Part shown: piece after piece, positions 17,337 through 26,183 of the stretch
Position numbering within the stretch: position 1 is the first letter of the stretch
Layout: every line of letters begins with the position of its first letter
Origin: Podaxis mareebaensis
Taxonomy: Eukaryota; Basidiomycota; Agaricomycetes; Agaricales; Agaricaceae
Reading direction: 5' to 3'
NCBI GenBank assembly: GCA_018524725.1
Contig: JAEUWP010000095.1
Span: forward strand, 1 to 29,099
DNA: 29,099 nucleotides
Program-made: the position numbers and the translations under genes
The notes under the pieces: model-generated
The model's input: the letters and a program-made list of their open reading frames with translations, nothing else
Told to the model about the DNA's origin: nothing
Databases searched by the model: none

Positions 17337-19958
17337 ATGTCAGGCTCTAAGGAGACTAGCGGCTTCCTTGGAGGTATGAAGAAGACTGCCAACAGCATCC
17401 GTTCCAACATCGCCCATTGTCGGCGTTCAAGCGCCAGTATAGCGCCCAACCCGACTCTTCCCCGAGAGGCCTCAGTACCTCTATTCAACGATTTTCAAGT
17501 CACTGAGGACTTCATTCACAAGCCCCCTTCCCCTTCACCATCCATTGGAGCCAAACGCTCCTACTCTACTGATCACTCCCTCTCAAACCGCCTTGAGAAG
17601 AGTATGAAACTTCGAGAAGATGACGACGCCGCCTCTGTCTCCTCTGCTGAGGAAAACAACACCCCCGAGGGATCACAAGGGACCTCTACACCCAGATCCA
17701 TTGCTCCATCTCTTCCACCCGTTCAAGAAGGGATTGACATGTCTCCTGAAATAGCTCCTTCCTCTCATAGGATGCTATCTCCAGCCCAAGCCATCGCTGC
17801 CTCTCACGGATTTGTCCCACCCACTCCTGGTGCTGCCTGGGACAAGTCTCAACCATCGGACCCTCTCCCTGCTATTCCATCCTTTACCCCCCCCTCTCAA
17901 CCACCCGCCACGCAGCCTCATGTCGAAGTGCAGCCGACCCACGGAACGGATTGGTCATCCATCCGTAATGCACTTGGTGATGGCATCACTATGATCGACA
18001 TCACTAATACCAATGACATCATGGGGCTTAATTGCCTCAGCTCTTTACTGAGCTTCGCTTCGTCCTGGTTAGGCAATTGGGCCCAATCGGGAGATCTTTC
18101 CACCTTTGAGGGCATCCCTCACCTCATCCACATCTTCCGCACCGTCGCGCACTCGGAACATTTGCACAATATGTCTGTCCCCTACAACGGACAACGTCTT
18201 AAACTATACGACTTCGTATCCATGCAATTCCCACCTTCCCACACCCTCTCTCCTACTCCCACGCCCATGTCAACTGGGCATCGTCATGAACATCGGGCTG
18301 AAAAGGCACCGGCAATGTCCTCCCCTTCCCCCAAAGATGCCTCTGGGCTTCCCCAGGGCTCTTCCCCTATTCCCACCCCTGACGCCTCTGGGATACTCCA
18401 GGGCTCAGACTCGCAATTCGAAAAGGACATTGCGCGAGCAATCGCCCTCTCACATCTTCCTCCGACTGACCCTAACAAACCAGGTGAGTCATCTAAATCT
18501 AATGAAGATGCTGACATGCTCCCCCCCCCTCCTCCTCCTCCTCAATCCACTGCCCCTGCTGCTCCTGGTCCATCCAGCCAGGACAACAAGGCTAACCCTA
18601 ACCCTAGTGGCTGGTCCACCGTCAACCGTCGTTGGGCGCCTCGCAAAATGGTAGCTGCCCACCCTCAGCGTAAGCCTATCGTGGCGCCCTCCTTCCCCCC
18701 CAAGGAAACCAAACCCCCTCCTCCTCGTCCTTCTCCCTCTTCTTCTACCCCTCCTCCCATCAACCAGGCTACCAAACCTCAATATAGGTCTGGTGCGCCC
18801 TCCCCTTCCACCCAGAAGTCGTCATACTCCAAGGTGGCTTCACAAACACCCCTCAAAGTTGAAGAGTTACAGAAATATGCAGCCCTTCAGAACCAGTTCC
18901 CATCTATGTCGCCGGTCGACATCATCAACTTCCTCTGTAATGCAGGAGACATTAAATCTCCCCCCCCTAAACCCTCCCAATCCCCCCGCCCATCCAACTC
19001 TCCCAAGGCCACCCAAGGCCCATCACGCAAAAACATCGTTATCCCCTTCAACGATGTATTCAAACCCATCATGCTCACCTCTCTCGACCTCGTGGTGAGA
19101 TCCTGCAACAATGCCCTATACCAAAAGGGCTTTCTCCTCAAAATTGAGTCAGCCAAGTCCAACGACAGGACCCTCTGGCTGTCCACTAACCAAGTTGCGA
19201 CTGATGAGGAACTCCTCATTGTCAAAAAAGGAATCACAGACTCTAACAGGTCTGCCTTCGCATCTCCAGAGATCAGGGATGCCGTCATCCCGTCTCTTCC
19301 CATATCCAAGTCCTTTGTCAAATTGATAAACCTCCCATACTTCCGCCCTGACGGCACCCCTCACACCTCAGATGACTTCAAGGAAGTCATCGAAACCTCA
19401 CCGTACCACGAGATGATTCAGCATCTCGTAGGCAAACCCCACTTCCACCGAGTCTCCCCCCACTCCGACTCTGCCATCTTATTCTTTGACCTCTGGGACT
19501 CACAATCTGCGACGAGGGCCAAAGCACTCATCAACCACACCCTCCTCTTCGAGAACAGGGTCTGCACCTTCCGCGGGGCTACCATGCGCACTGCCTCTCC
19601 TCTATGCAACTGTTGCTGGAGGTGGGGCCACCCCACACACCTCTGTAGAGCTCGCAACCCCAGGTGTGCGATCTGCGGGGACCCCCATCACACAGACAAC
19701 CACCGACACGATGGCTTTTGCTGCCGCGGCAAACCTGGACCCAACCCCCGCCCCCCCACCCCCGCCAATGTCACAGAATGTCCCCATGTGACCTCTTTTC
19801 AATGCCTGTCATGTGATTCCAAGGATCATCACGTGAACTCGGACAAGTGCCCCTTCTTCCATCACTGGTTTGATCGGGAATGGATCCAGAACAAGCTCCG
19901 CGAACTTAAGTCTGAAAAGAACCGTCACGACTTCAACTCAGGTGTGATTAATGTCTAA
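17337..19958 (+). CDS. LINE ORF1 protein (nucleic-acid-binding, zinc knuckles)
   Basis: Intact 873-codon ORF. The first ATG after the 93-bp leader is taken as start. Residues 1-480 are Pro/Ser-rich and probably disordered, with two similar Asp-Ala-Ser-Gly-containing repeats near residues 335-360. Residues about 560-760 look folded (Val/Ile-Pro-Phe start and alternating hydrophobics) and may be an RNA-binding domain. Near residues 760-850 lie Cys/His knuckles: C-x2-C-x4-H-x4-C (CNCCWRWGHPTHLC), a second C-x2-C-x4-H unit, and a third C-x2-C-x4-H-x6-C. This is the usual ORF1 partner that coats LINE RNA. The stop codon overlaps the ORF2 start. Confidence 0.9.
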   Translation: MSGSKETSGFLGGMKKTANSIRSNIAHCRRSSASIAPNPTLPREASVPLFNDFQVTEDFIHKPPSPSPSIGAKRSYSTDHSLSNRLEKSMKLREDDDAASVSSAEENNTPEGSQGTSTPRSIAPSLPPVQEGIDMSPEIAPSSHRMLSPAQAIAASHGFVPPTPGAAWDKSQPSDPLPAIPSFTPPSQPPATQPHVEVQPTHGTDWSSIRNALGDGITMIDITNTNDIMGLNCLSSLLSFASSWLGNWAQSGDLSTFEGIPHLIHIFRTVAHSEHLHNMSVPYNGQRLKLYDFVSMQFPPSHTLSPTPTPMSTGHRHEHRAEKAPAMSSPSPKDASGLPQGSSPIPTPDASGILQGSDSQFEKDIARAIALSHLPPTDPNKPGESSKSNEDADMLPPPPPPPQSTAPAAPGPSSQDNKANPNPSGWSTVNRRWAPRKMVAAHPQRKPIVAPSFPPKETKPPPPRPSPSSSTPPPINQATKPQYRSGAPSPSTQKSSYSKVASQTPLKVEELQKYAALQNQFPSMSPVDIINFLCNAGDIKSPPPKPSQSPRPSNSPKATQGPSRKNIVIPFNDVFKPIMLTSLDLVVRSCNNALYQKGFLLKIESAKSNDRTLWLSTNQVATDEELLIVKKGITDSNRSAFASPEIRDAVIPSLPISKSFVKLINLPYFRPDGTPHTSDDFKEVIETSPYHEMIQHLVGKPHFHRVSPHSDSAILFFDLWDSQSATRAKALINHTLLFENRVCTFRGATMRTASPLCNCCWRWGHPTHLCRARNPRCAICGDPHHTDNHRHDGFCCRGKPGPNPRPPTPANVTECPHVTSFQCLSCDSKDHHVNSDKCPFFHHWFDREWIQNKLRELKSEKNRHDFNSGVINV

Positions 19959-22900
19959 AGGACCTCTAAACCGCCCTGCTCCTCCCTCTTCTCTGTCTTC
20001 AATCCCCATTTTATTTTTCAATGTCCATCGATCCTCTGCTCTCGTTGAACTTTTACTCAATGAACCCCTTTTTAAAGACATTTTAGTTTTATGCCTCCAA
20101 GAACCACTGTTTAACGTTATTCAGAGTGTTCCTTCCACTGACGACCCTGAAGGGGTCCCATACAAAGGCACGCCATACAACCCCAGTTGGCGCGTATTTT
20201 TACCAAATGAAGAACGCCCCAGGACTGCCACCTTCATTCGGCGGTCATGCGATTCCCTTTTACCCACTGCTCATCCGAACATCATCTCCTCCCTGGACTT
20301 TCAGCTAATTTCTTTCTCTTTTCCCCAAAAAGTTTATTTCTTGAATTGTTATTTCGAACCCTCAGACGATTCTTCTATCACTTTTCTTGAACAGCACGTT
20401 CCTCTCCTTCCCAAAGGCCTGGTTTGCGCCGGAGGCGACTTTAACTCCCACTCCCCCGAATGGGACCCTCATGTCAATCACCACAATGCGCGTGGTGATC
20501 TACTAATCAACATCATGAACTCCCTAGGTTTAACTCTTTCTTCGCCGTCGCAAGAAAAATATACTCACATCCCCTATGATGGTAATAAACACCCTTCTGT
20601 TATTGATCTTATTTTCATGACAGATGACCTCTCCCAAAGCCCAGTCCATCATATCCGCGATGACTGGCAATTCACTTCCGATCACTGCCCTCTCCTCACC
20701 TCTCTTCCCATCCCTTCCCCTTTCCAACCCTTTATCGAGAAACTCACCATTCCCAAAGACTCAGAGGAAGAAGCCACCTTCCTCTACTCTATCGGCGTCC
20801 GTCTCCAGAACATTCCCCCCATCTTCAACTCCATGGAAGACGTCCACTCCTACGCTCAGACTTTGTCCCAAATCATCGACCAGGAATGGCAACGCAATGC
20901 CAAACTTGTAAAAATTTGCATGCGTTCCAAGCCATGGTGGAACCCGGCGTGCTCAACTGCCCTCAGAGCCTTCCAATCTCACAAGTCCAAAGCCAATTGG
21001 GCCAGATTCCGCCGTACCACCCGTTCCGCCAAACGCCTCTTCTTCGACAAAAAGATCAAAGACATAGCTGAGGAAGACTGCCGCCCCTGGGACCTTATGT
21101 CCTGGATCGGAAAGCACAATCTCCCCCCTTCACAATCCATCATCTTCAACGGAAAGAGTTGCGACGAGCTAGACGACCTCTGGCACACGCTTGACTCCTC
21201 CTACAACTCAGCCTCAGAACGCCTGGTCGACCTAGACGCCATTAAATCTCTTGATGCCCGCCCGGAGCGCCCTTGGCCCCCTTTTTCCAAGATTGAATTG
21301 TTTGACGCCCTCAACCCCTGCGCTAATGCTTCTGCTCCAGGCCCCGACCACCTATCGTGGGCCCACGTTAAACAACTCATGTCTAACAACATCCTCCTCC
21401 ACAATTTCCTCACATTTGCCACCAAATGTGTCGAGCACTCCACTTGGCCGGAACACTTCAAGAATTCCACCTCCATCATCATCCCCAAGCCCAATAAACC
21501 GCACTATTCCACCCCAAAGATGTTCTGCCCTATCGTCCTCCTCAACACCCTCAGCAAACTCATCGAAAAGATGATTTCCACCCGAATGCAATTTGAAGCG
21601 TCACAACTTGACCTTGTCCACCCCCTCCAATTCGGAGGTATCATTCAGCGCTCGACTGAAGACGCCGGCGTATATGTCACCCACCTTGTTCGCTCAGGCT
21701 GGAAGCGCAAACTCCATACGAGTGTAATCGCCTTCGATGTCGCTCAATTTTTCCCATCCACTAACCACCAAGTCCTAACCACTATTCTTCAACGCCAAGG
21801 TTTCAATTCTCAGCTTGTCTCCTTTTTCTCTGACTATTTAAGTAACCGCTTTACTACATATTCTTGGAACAATAATCTATCTCCCAAATTCCCCGCATCC
21901 ATTGGCGTCGGTCAAGGTTCTGCCCTTTCTCCCATTCTTACTGCTCTATCCCTCTCCCCCTTTATGTATAAATTTTCGAATGATCCTCGTTGTAAAATAG
22001 TCTCTTTTGTTGATGATGGACTTATCATAGTTCAATCAGCCTCTTTTCATACTAACTGCCATCTTCTTTCACAGGTGTACAAAAACTGTGAAGACTACCT
22101 CCGCTGCCTCGGTTTCGTCCTCGAAAGAGACAAAACCGAGGCCTTCCATTTTTCCAATCGTCCCTCTCACGATCCCAACCCTCCCGTCATCATCGACGAC
22201 TCCCTCACCATTTCTCCCAAACCCTTCCTACGATATCTTGGCTTCTGGTTCGACAGAAGCCTCTCCTTCAAGGAACACGTCCGATTCTATTCCACAAAGG
22301 CACTCTCCACTGTCCGATGCATGCGCATGCTCAGAAACTCCATTCACGGTCTCTCCCCCCTCCACAAGAGGCTTTTATACCGATCCTGTGTCGTTCCTAT
22401 AGCGACATATGGATTCCGGCTCTGGTTCAACTGAAACGCAAGATACCACGGACTCATAAAATCCCTCCAACGCATGCAACGTCAAGCCGCCTTATGGATC
22501 ACAGGCGCATTCTGCACCACCCCCACAGGCGGGGCTGAGGCCATAGCAGGCCTTATCCCCATCCATCTTCACCTCTTCAAACTCGCCAAGCGATGTTCCC
22601 TCCGATATCACACTCTCCCTCCCTCCCACCCCCTTAAACTCCTCACCCATGACATCGACCCTCTTGACGCTTGTCACACCAAACAGCGCTCAATGGCGCT
22701 CAATTTTGTTTCAGATGCTCAACTGGTCACGGACCGGTTCCAGCGCCTCCACCCCAGTGCCAAACCTGGCCAGCACCTGCTGGACTTGTTTAGCGACCAA
22801 ATAAAATTCATTGAATGCCCTGACCCTTCGAAAGAAGGCGCCATGGCTCTCCATATTGCCAATGCCTCCTGTGCTCGGGACCTTTCCTTCTCCTCCCCTG

Positions 22901-23874
22901 TCTCCTTAGCTGTAGCTACTGATGGCTCTGTCCCTTCCAATTCTTCACTCTCTGCCACATCCGCTTACATCATATTTAACTCTTCCGATACAGACATTAT
23001 TTCTTCTGCAGCTCAACCCTGTGGGGAAGTTACATCTTCTGATTCCGAATTGTATGCTCTCCACCTTGGTCTATTTTCTTCTATCTCTCTTGCCAAATCT
23101 CTCAGCTCTTCGTCTATTGTAGTTTTTACCGACTCAATCTCTTCTGCTAAATTACTGTTTTCTTACAGGCCCCACAGCGCACATCCGGACTCCATCGCAG
23201 TCGCTCCTCTACTACACTCCTGGCTATCCTCCTCCCCTCTCAACCACATCCATTTCTGGTCTATTCCCTCATCCGCCAAATGGTCCATTCACCACCAAGC
23301 GCATACCCTCGCCAAGTCTCTCCGCCTCCCTAATCCCCGTCACCAGCCGTACTGCACCTCCCTCAGGCTCGTTCGCAATCACTACACTCAAAAATGCCTT
23401 ACCCTATGGCATCAACTCATGAACAACCCTACTCACCGCGGCCACTCATGGCTCCCTCTCACTGACGGGCCAGGCAACCCCCTTCTACCCAAATATGCCA
23501 ACGGTGGATCTTACCTAAAGTCACCCCTTGGAAAGAATGCCCAATTGTGCGCGCGCTTCACTCACTGCATTACCAACCACGTGCCCATTGGCACTTTTCG
23601 ACAGCGCTTCTTTCCTGGGCGCCACATCACTTCCTGCCCCTGCAGCGAACCTCTAGAGACGCGAGACCATTTACTTGACGCCTGCCCCTGCTTTCACTAC
23701 CCATATGGAGCCCGCAACGGACTCCATTGGATCATTAATTTTTTAGACCAAAACCCTGCGGCATTTTCATTCGCCGACCAGATACAAGGACCCATCACAC
23801 AAGAGGAGTTCGCCACCCGCCGCCTCAACCGCAGAGAGCAACTTGCAAGAAACGGAGTCCCGGATGTCCACTGA
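19951..23874 (+). pseudogene. LINE ORF2: AP endonuclease, reverse transcriptase, RNase H (one nonsense codon)
   Basis: The ATG at 19951 lies inside the ORF1 end (ATGTCTAA). Endonuclease: LQEP near residue 50, GGDFNSHSPEW at 20431, DLIF near 20607, and SDH near 20680. RT: IIPKPNKP, FDVAQFFPS, GVGQGSALSP, and FVDDG at 22006-22020 with the catalytic Asp pair. TGA at 22432-22434 breaks the frame just after RT, between RT and the QRMQRQAALWITGAF segment; the same frame then continues to TGA 23872-23874. RNase H: TDGS at 22918, Glu near 23047, TDS near 23130; the place of the fourth acidic residue reads His. A Cys-rich motif (CPC...ETRDHLLDACPC) ends the protein. The enzyme nicks target DNA and reverse-transcribes its RNA there. 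The TGA sits in an AACTGAAAC context, so a lost CGA arginine codon is likely. Confidence 0.92.
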
Positions 23875-24166
23875 AGGCCTTTTCCTTTTCACTCTTGCCT
23901 CGTAGCTAGCTCCCCGCTCCTACCCCTCTATTCTTTCCTTCCTCCTCTTTGCTTCCCTTACCGATTCGCTAAGTTAGTTTCACTCTCTTCTCGTCTCACT
24001 TCTCTCGTGTAGTTCATACTCTCGTATTTCCCCTTTGTTTTTCTCTGTTTTTGCTCTTGTCTTTTCCTTTCTTCTAGTTTCAGTATTGGGACTGCTATCG
24101 TGCACCTGTTTGTAATAGCTAGTTCTATTGCAATAAACGTCGATTAAAAAAAAAAAAAAAAAAAAA
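23875..24166 (+). other. LINE 3' UTR, poly(A) signal and tail
   Basis: Pyrimidine-rich, non-coding 270 bp, then AATAAA at 24132-24137 followed by CGTCGATT and 21 A residues. The tail abuts the right target-site copy. It fits target-primed reverse transcription of a polyadenylated RNA. Confidence 0.85.
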
Positions 24167-24179
24167 CACACTCTTTAAG
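24167..24179. repeat. LINE target-site duplication, right copy (13 bp)
   Basis: CACACTCTTTAAG, identical to 17231-17243. Confidence 0.95.
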
Positions 24180-24388
24180 ATTAGACTTGGCTAATCTACA
24201 TGTCCAGGCATTGTACATATACTAAGTCCTATGACTACTTTAGGAAGTAGATCAATAGTAGCATAATGGTCAAATAAGAGGAAAGCATAAGAAGGGAAGG
24301 AGTTCATAGAACATATGAGCATAAGGCATACAGGGTAAGGAAGAGGAGTGCATATGTCATAAGGTGAAAGTCTTCGTGAGCGAACACA
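24180..24388 (-). repeat. Presumed 3' LTR of the minus-strand gypsy element, proximal part
   Basis: On the minus strand it would begin TGTGTTCGCTCACGAA at 24388, with a short TTCG/CGAA inverted repeat at the start. It sits about 100 nt past the end of the zinc-knuckle ORF. The right boundary is a guess based on TG and position, as no polypurine tract is clear. The joined LTR would be about 510 bp. The 98 bp at 24389-24486 hold no ORF. Confidence 0.35.
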
Positions 24389-24486
24389 ATTGATGCAAGT
24401 ATAAATATGACAGAGGAGACGAAACTGATACCTGGTCCAAATATAGAAGAATGTCTGAGAAAGGTAATAGTAAGTTCAGTGTCGAA

Positions 24487-26167
24487 TCACAAATTGTCAT
24501 TGCATGGAAAGTATACTCCGTGGTAGCAACATGCTTCATCTACCTTCTCGCACATTTCCCAATCAAGCATCTGGTGCAACTCTGTGGTTTCCTGCCAGAG
24601 GCTTACCATCATGTGCTTCATCAAATCCCATTCTTTGTAAGTTTGTTGCTCAGGCTCTTCAGTCTCCTCGGTGATCTTGGAGTCTGCAATATTCATAACA
24701 TGATCCCCTTCATAATGTCAAGTGTCCTCGCTCGACTCAATGGCTTCTGGTAATGTTCTCATCATCATAAGGATATTTATACATTCCCTCTCTTGTGTCA
24801 TCCATGATGCTTCAGAGGGTGCATTCGATTGATCGAGCTGACCATCATCGAGGGCAAATGCGTCAATTGGAGGCTCTGGGGATGATGGTGGTATTGATGG
24901 TGTGATGGGAGAGGTGTGGAGGAGATCTGTCATAGCATTTGTCAGCGAATCTAGGTCCTTGGATGTTGTTGGCAGTGGTGAGGCCTGCTCAAAGGAGAGT
25001 GTGACATTGGTGGCAGCATGGATGAACAGGTGAAGGAGATCTCGAGTCTCCTGATGATGGGGGTCGAGCTGCAGAGGGGGAGGGAGTTGGTAGGGGGAGA
25101 GCTGGGGAATGAGCATTCTGGGATTGATCATTTGTGGAAGCACTAGTTCCTCGTCCACCATCCTGCTGCCTAGTAGTGGCGGCATGTTCAGCGAGTCTGG
25201 CCATGGTGAGCTGGGCTCGGTCGGCGAGGATTCTGGCATAATGGAATGGTGGGCGGGTTCTGATGGGATTAAGGAAACAGTACTTCTGGTAATGTCCAGG
25301 GGCATAGTGGTGGCAGAAGGGGCAATAGTATCTCATGCATTGATCTGCCCTATGACCCACATTGCTACATTGATAGCAGGTGGCACGTTGGTCAGATAAG
25401 GTGAGGATAGGGCTGTCAGTGATAGTAAATTCTGTATTTCCAGAAGCTCCTGTTTCAGGGTGTTGTCGATCCACATCATGAAGTTGCTCGGATACTGAAG
25501 TGGTTCCTTGGTTCTGTTGGGGTGAGGGGTTGCGAGTAATGTTGCCAGATCTAAGTCCAATTTGTGGGTGGAGAAAAGCAGATATGTCCTCTCGCACTTG
25601 CAGAATCAGGCAGTGGGTGCCTCAGAGGTATCGCCTTTCTTGATCAAGTCCTGGCAAGTCAATAACCTGAGTAAAGCAGGCACTGACTTCATCGGCCAGT
25701 CTGTTAGCATGGAGCTGGCAATGTATTGCATTAAACCAAGTTGACCTGAAAGAGTCGAATACTTCAGTTGATTGGTTACCATGCTCAAGAGTGGTCCTTG
25801 CTCAGGAAAAGGCATCTTCGTATAGAGAGTCGAGTCATACAGTGGCAGAAAGAGTGGCATCGCCTGCTTCTTGTAAGGCATGAGATGAAAGGGTTTGCCC
25901 CTGGGTGCTTTGTGCTTCATGTAGTTGGAACGCCTCGGATATTTGGCACCTGACTTCTGCGATGTCTGTGACTTGTCTTTGCTGCTCTTCATAGCAAAGG
26001 GACTCAGGGATAGAGGGGTGATCTTCAGGGGAAGGTGTCGGTTCGTGGGTAAGGGGAGTGGGTGGAACAGAGATGAGGGTTTGTGATGATGCTCGAGTGA
26101 AAGAAGTATTGGAAGTGGGAGTGGTCAGGTAGTCAGTGGTCACGGTGTTGTCGGAAGTGAGAGACAT
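24487..26167 (-). pseudogene. Post-pol zinc-knuckle ORF of the minus-strand gypsy element (broken)
   Basis: The ATG at 26167 lies 16 nt after the pol stop, in a different frame. One frame runs from 26167 to about 25100 with TGA stops (25837-25835, then near 25802 and 25622). A Thr/Pro/Ser-rich N-terminus is followed by a helical region and a double zinc knuckle encoded around 25380-25280: C-x2-C-x4-H-x4-C (CYQCSNVGHRADQC), then C-x2-C-x6-H-x4-C (CPFCHHYAPGHYQKYC). A frameshift between about 25200 and 25030 moves coding to the frame of 25305-24718. That frame passes one more TGA and ends at 24487 with a Glu/Trp/His-rich helix. It looks like a nucleic-acid-binding protein encoded after pol instead of in gag. 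The role is unknown. Confidence 0.65.
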
Positions 26168-26183
26168 TCGAGTAGCTTGGGAT

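Larger units (their letters stand above)
17244..24166 (+). mobile_element. Full-length LINE (Tad/I-like) with ORF1, ORF2 and poly(A) tail
   Basis: It is flanked by a perfect 13-bp duplication and ends in 21 A residues (24146-24166). A 93-bp 5' leader (17244-17336) precedes ORF1 (17337-19958), which overlaps ORF2 (19951-23874) by 8 nt. ORF2 carries AP-type endonuclease, RT, RNase H and a C-terminal Cys/His motif, an arrangement found in I and Tad clade LINEs. C-rich and CpG-rich composition sets it sharply apart from the flanking DNA. One in-frame TGA in ORF2 (22432-22434) is the only obvious lesion. It inserted into the LTR of the minus-strand gypsy element, so it is the youngest element here. 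Confidence 0.95.

Noticed and set aside
17071..17379. Plus-strand 102-codon ORF across the LINE 5' boundary
   Set aside because: It spans the target-site duplication and the insertion junction, so it is a chance ORF.
18336..18404. Direct repeat in LINE ORF1 (GCCTCTGGG...CCAGGGCTC twice)
   Set aside because: A short imperfect repeat in a low-complexity Pro/Ser-rich part. It is ordinary for such regions and needs no further claim.
18489..18782. Arg/Gly-rich minus-strand ORF inside LINE ORF1
   Set aside because: It is the reverse of a Pro/Ser-rich coding stretch; composition alone keeps it open.
25606..25992. Minus-strand 128-codon ORF
   Set aside because: A shadow frame. The zinc-knuckle frame (26167 to 25100) is readable through this segment with TGA stops and joins coding sequence on both sides.
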